Origin: Pampinifervens sp037481935
GTDB taxonomy: Bacteria; Aquificota; Aquificia; Aquificales; Aquificaceae
NCBI RefSeq assembly: GCF_046159715.1
Contig: NZ_JBJXCT010000022.1
Coordinates: forward strand, 1 to 8,059
Reading direction: 5' to 3'
Length of the DNA: 8,059 nucleotides
Shown: piece after piece, positions 5,892-8,059 of the stretch
Layout of the letters: each line of letters opens with the position of its first letter
Position numbering within the stretch: position 1 is the first letter of the stretch
Notes under the pieces: generated by a model
What the model was told of the DNA's origin: nothing
Seen by the model: the letters and a program-made list of their open reading frames with translations, nothing else
Databases searched by the model: none
Position numbers and translations under genes: made by a program

Positions 5892-7337
5892 TCCCAGCCT
5901 GTGCCACAGGCTGTCTATCTTTTTTCTCACATCCTCAGACATCTCTATGACCTCAGGCCACTCCCTTGTGTAGCCCTCTTCCTTCCACTTGGTGGTGGCA
6001 TCTATTATGATTTTGCCACCAAAGCCCACCTCGTTGGTGGAGTGGTCCAGCACATCTATGGGACCTTTGAGTATCAGCACATCCCTCCCCGGGTCCACAT
6101 TGTTGCCCCATGCCCAGAGCACCTGTCCAAAGTCGTGCACATCAATATCCTGGTCAAAAACCACTATGTGCTTTGTGAGGGACATAAGACCAAGCCCCAG
6201 CAGTGCGTAGGCTACCTTGTAAGCATGCCCCGGATAGCGTTTTTTTATGGATACAAAGCAGAAGTTATGAAAACAGCCTTCCGCAGGCAGGTAGTAGTCC
6301 ACCACCTCAGGCAGGTTAAACTTGATAAGGGGAAGGAAGATTCTTTCTGTAGCCCAGCCTATGTATTTGTCTTCCTGAGGGGGCTTTCCCACTATGGTGG
6401 CAAGGTAGATGGGGTTGTTGCGGTGCAGGATGGCGGTGATGTGCATCCTTGGATACTTGTCTACAGGCGTGTAAAAGCCCGTGTGGTCTCCAAAGGGACC
6501 TTCATCTACAAGCTCTTCAGAGGGGTCCACATAGCCCTCTATCACCATCTCCGCATGGGCGGGATACTCAATGTCTACGGTAATGCCCTTTATGAGCTCC
6601 ACGCCCTCTTCCCTTATCAGACCTGCAAAGAGGTATTCGTCCACCTCTGGTGGAAGAGGTGCGGAGGCAACGTATGAGAGCACAGGGTCTCCGCCTATGG
6701 CTATGGCAACCTCCAGTTTCTTGCCCAGCCTTTTTGCCTTCCAGTAGTGGTGGTTTCCATCTTTGTGAATCTGCCAGTGGAGGGCAAGCTCTGTAGGAGA
6801 AAGCACCTGTATGCGGTAGAGCCCTACGTTTCTTATGCCGCTCTCAGGGTCTTTTGTAATCGTCTGACCAAAGGTGATGTATCTTCCTCCATCCTTTGGC
6901 CAGCACTGAAGTATGGGAAACTCCAGAATATCAATCTTCTCCTTTTTTATGTTCTCCCTTATATGTCCGTCCTTTACAACCCTTGGCAGGGAGTCGTTGA
7001 GCTTTTTGAGCTCAGGAAGCCTCTTTAGCTTGTCTAAGAAGGTGTGAGGGATTTCGGGCCTGAGGAGTTTGTAGAGCTTCCAGCCAATGTCCTCAAGGTT
7101 TTCGTATCCAAGTGCCAGCTTTATCCTCTTTTCTGAGCCCAGAAGGTTGGTAAGCACCGGCACCGAATAGCCCTCCACCCTCTCAAAGAGAAGGGCTTTG
7201 CCACCTCCGGGCATCTTGGAAACTCTGTCGGTGACTTCTGTAATCTCAAGGATAGGAGAGAGGGGTTCCCCTATTCGTGCCAGCTCACCTTCTTTTTCAA
7301 GCCTCTTGAGAAAGTCTCTCAGGTCTCTGTAGGGCAT
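5886..7337 (-). CDS. ubiD: UbiD-family prenylated-FMN-dependent aromatic acid decarboxylase
   Basis: The 483-aa protein matches UbiD (3-polyprenyl-4-hydroxybenzoate decarboxylase) along its length. Residues of the prFMN/metal site known from Fdc1 and UbiD are visible: N170 and R175 in NVGLYR, H191 in HWQIHKDG, E234 in DEYLFAG, and E279 and D284 in EGPFGDHTG. Further family blocks are YLPAEG (349-354), DVHDFGQVLWA (399-409) and the C-terminal IDATTKW (445-451). The likely role is ring decarboxylation in quinone synthesis. In a menaquinone-type organism it could act on a polyprenylated dihydroxynaphthoate (MqnP/L-type pathway) rather than hydroxybenzoate; sequence alone does not settle the substrate. 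The flavin prenyltransferase UbiX is not in the window. A clear Shine-Dalgarno precedes the ATG. The 5' end overlaps the upstream 180-aa gene by 41 nt and the 3' end overlaps the folD stop by 6 nt. Confidence 0.93.
   Translation of the reverse strand: MPYRDLRDFLKRLEKEGELARIGEPLSPILEITEVTDRVSKMPGGGKALLFERVEGYSVPVLTNLLGSEKRIKLALGYENLEDIGWKLYKLLRPEIPHTFLDKLKRLPELKKLNDSLPRVVKDGHIRENIKKEKIDILEFPILQCWPKDGGRYITFGQTITKDPESGIRNVGLYRIQVLSPTELALHWQIHKDGNHHYWKAKRLGKKLEVAIAIGGDPVLSYVASAPLPPEVDEYLFAGLIREEGVELIKGITVDIEYPAHAEMVIEGYVDPSEELVDEGPFGDHTGFYTPVDKYPRMHITAILHRNNPIYLATIVGKPPQEDKYIGWATERIFLPLIKFNLPEVVDYYLPAEGCFHNFCFVSIKKRYPGHAYKVAYALLGLGLMSLTKHIVVFDQDIDVHDFGQVLWAWGNNVDPGRDVLILKGPIDVLDHSTNEVGFGGKIIIDATTKWKEEGYTREWPEVIEMSEDVRKKIDSLWHRLGL
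5895..5925 (+). terminator. Intrinsic terminator of cysS-folD, embedded in the end of ubiD
   Basis: CAGCCTGTG (5895-5903) and CACAGGCTG (5905-5913) form an exact inverted repeat. It folds as a 7-bp stem with loop TGCCA, or 8 bp with loop GCC. The next 12 bases are T-rich and end in T6 (5920-5925). The stem begins 4 nt after the folD stop. The same bases encode the last residues of ubiD on the other strand, where no T run follows. Confidence 0.65.
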
Positions 7338-7839
7338 CTTCTTCTCCTTCTACAAGGCAGAGGTCTTCTCTGCACCGCACCGCAGGTGCCTTCGTGAGCT
7401 TCTTTGAAACCTCAAAGAGTAGCTCTCTTATAGAATTTCTGATAGACTGACGCAAATCGTATAGCTCCCTCAGCTTTTCAGAGAGCTTTTTTGCCTCTTC
7501 CTCTCTGCCCCCTGCCAGTGCACAGTCCATCCTGCGTATGACCTTCTCCGCAGACTCATCGCAGTGCACAAGCGCCATGGAAAGGTGCTTCAGAACACAC
7601 CACAGGCTCTCCACCTTGCTCCTGAACTCACCTCCAGATTCGCCAGATATTTCAAGAACGGAGAATAGAAGGTTTCCCACACTCTTTCGCCTGTTTCTGA
7701 GCTCGTCTATATAGAGGACAAGGTCTTGCAGCTTTGTCTCTCCCTCAAGCTCCATAAGGTGCTGCTCCGCATGGGCAAGGTGGGCTATTAAATAGACAAC
7801 TTCTTCCACAAGAGCCTCTTCCCACAGTCCAGACTGCAT
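7297..7839 (-). CDS. Uncharacterised 180-aa all-helical protein, possibly internally duplicated
   Basis: I do not recognise this family. The protein is predicted to be almost wholly helical and soluble: helix about 5-32, helix 35-64, a Gly/Ser/Glu-rich break (64-71), helix 71-108, helix 112-149, then a polar tail with C156 and C161. The two halves look related. HLAHAEQHL (20-28) aligns with HLSMALVHC (85-93), sharing H-L-x2-A-x2-H. ELR...LLFSV (46-61) aligns with DLR...LLFEV (128-144). There is no signal peptide or membrane helix. It overlaps ubiD by 41 nt and is clearly co-transcribed, so a role near UbiD is possible but unproven. ATG 7839 is the only ATG after the in-frame upstream stop. 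It has no Shine-Dalgarno at proper distance (GGAG is 14 nt away), and a TATACT box ends 6 nt before it. GTG at codon 11, behind an AGAGG, is an alternative start. Confidence 0.8.
   Translation of the reverse strand: MQSGLWEEALVEEVVYLIAHLAHAEQHLMELEGETKLQDLVLYIDELRNRRKSVGNLLFSVLEISGESGGEFRSKVESLWCVLKHLSMALVHCDESAEKVIRRMDCALAGGREEEAKKLSEKLRELYDLRQSIRNSIRELLFEVSKKLTKAPAVRCREDLCLVEGEEDALQRPERLSQEA
7344..7349 (-). promoter_or_regulatory. Ribosome binding site of ubiD
   Basis: AAGGAG on the minus strand lies 6 nt before the ubiD ATG, inside the coding region of the upstream 180-aa gene. It supports the ATG at 7335-7337 and hence the unusually long 41-nt gene overlap. Confidence 0.8.
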
Positions 7840-7845
7840 AGAAAT

Positions 7846-7851
7846 AGTATA
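7846..7851 (-). promoter_or_regulatory. Candidate -10 box for the 180-aa gene and ubiD
   Basis: TATACT on the minus strand matches the -10 consensus at five of six positions. It ends 6 nt before the ATG, so the predicted transcription start is the A of the start codon. The -35 region is weak and there is no extended TG, so the call rests on the hexamer, its spacing and the lack of a Shine-Dalgarno. Confidence 0.4.
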
Positions 7852-7952
7852 GCTCCAATCGTGAATCCCCGAAGGTCAGATAAAAGAGCAACTGTTGAGC
7901 CGTGCCTTTTCCCTAATGGAGGATTTTGCCCTTCTGCAACATCCCGTATGTT

Positions 7953-8059
7953 TCAATCTATCCTTAGCTCTTCCCTCAGAACTCCCTCCACATCCTGAGC
8001 GGACACGACTTTCCTGACAAGCCCATGAAGATATGCCCTGTCCTTTATCTTTCTTACCC
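7953..8059 (-). CDS. C-terminal end of an unidentified protein, cut by the window edge
   Basis: On the minus strand the last 34 codons before a TGA at 7953-7955 are open and encode a charged, helical tail containing KDRAYLHGLVRK and ending LREELRID. The composition (V, R, K, E and L; few odd residues) matches the real proteins of this window, and the other frames look worse. The open stretch is short enough to occur by chance, so support is moderate. No family can be named from this fragment. The 113 bp between its stop and the next gene hold no clear terminator, only a 5-bp hairpin (7938-7952) without a T run. Confidence 0.55.
   Translation of the reverse strand, partial: VRKIKDRAYLHGLVRKVVSAQDVEGVLREELRID

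Noticed and set aside
5901..6677. A 258-codon open frame on the + strand.
   Set aside because: It lies wholly antisense to the well-supported ubiD gene. Its translation is rich in His, Tyr, Cys and Val and resembles no family, a typical shadow frame.
7865..7920. Region between the edge gene and the 180-aa gene examined for a riboswitch or small RNA.
   Set aside because: Only short, weak pairings (such as CC-TTCG-GG) are present and no known conserved core could be matched.
7950..7980. On the minus strand the sequence ends GATTGAAAC, like the 3' end of many CRISPR repeats.
   Set aside because: There is only one copy, with no second repeat 60-75 bp away, and the bases are explained by the coding end LREELRID and its TGA.
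7916..8017. A short + strand frame beginning ATGGAGGATTTTGCC.
   Set aside because: It is Pro/Leu-rich, has no ribosome binding site, and is antisense to the more convincing edge gene.

Overview
The window looks like chromosomal core sequence from a thermophilic bacterium, most likely of the Aquificaceae (Aquifex/Hydrogenobacter/Thermocrinis type). This is inferred from protein style (rich in K, E, R, V and L), very tight gene packing, purine-rich coding strands and operons that mix unrelated functions. It is not proven by any single marker. I see no mobile element, CRISPR array, phage gene or defence gene.

Layout. Positions 1-40 hold a strong intrinsic terminator for a gene to the left of the window. 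A promoter and a tRNA-Ser(GGA) gene follow on the + strand (88-177). Convergent with the tRNA, and only 1 bp away, is the end of a four-gene minus-strand operon. In transcription order it is accD (acetyl-CoA carboxylase beta), scpA (SMC kleisin), hisIE (histidine steps 2 and 3) and nfeD (membrane serine protease). Genes overlap or are 15-16 nt apart. Divergent from accD, across only 33 bp, is the + strand pair cysS-folD, which overlap by 13 nt. The 33-bp gap holds a near-perfect 22-bp palindrome that reads as two mirrored extended -10 promoters. The folD stop overlaps the stop of the convergent gene ubiD by 6 nt, and a folD terminator hairpin lies inside the last ubiD codons. ubiD (UbiD-family prenylated-FMN decarboxylase) is preceded by, and overlaps by 41 nt, a 180-aa helical protein I do not recognise. 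At the right edge is the C-terminal end of another minus-strand gene.

Function. The genes serve lipid synthesis (accD), chromosome segregation (scpA), histidine synthesis (hisIE), membrane proteolysis (nfeD), translation (cysS, tRNA-Ser), one-carbon metabolism (folD) and probably quinone synthesis (ubiD). They do not form one pathway, and I found no convincing new biological system.

The points most worth following are these. Genes that begin transcription units (accD, cysS, the 180-aa gene) lack a Shine-Dalgarno and have a -10-like hexamer 6-9 nt before the start codon, which suggests leaderless mRNAs. The accD/cysS promoters are mirrored. The 180-aa protein appears to be internally duplicated. 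FolD has an atypical nucleotide-binding loop.
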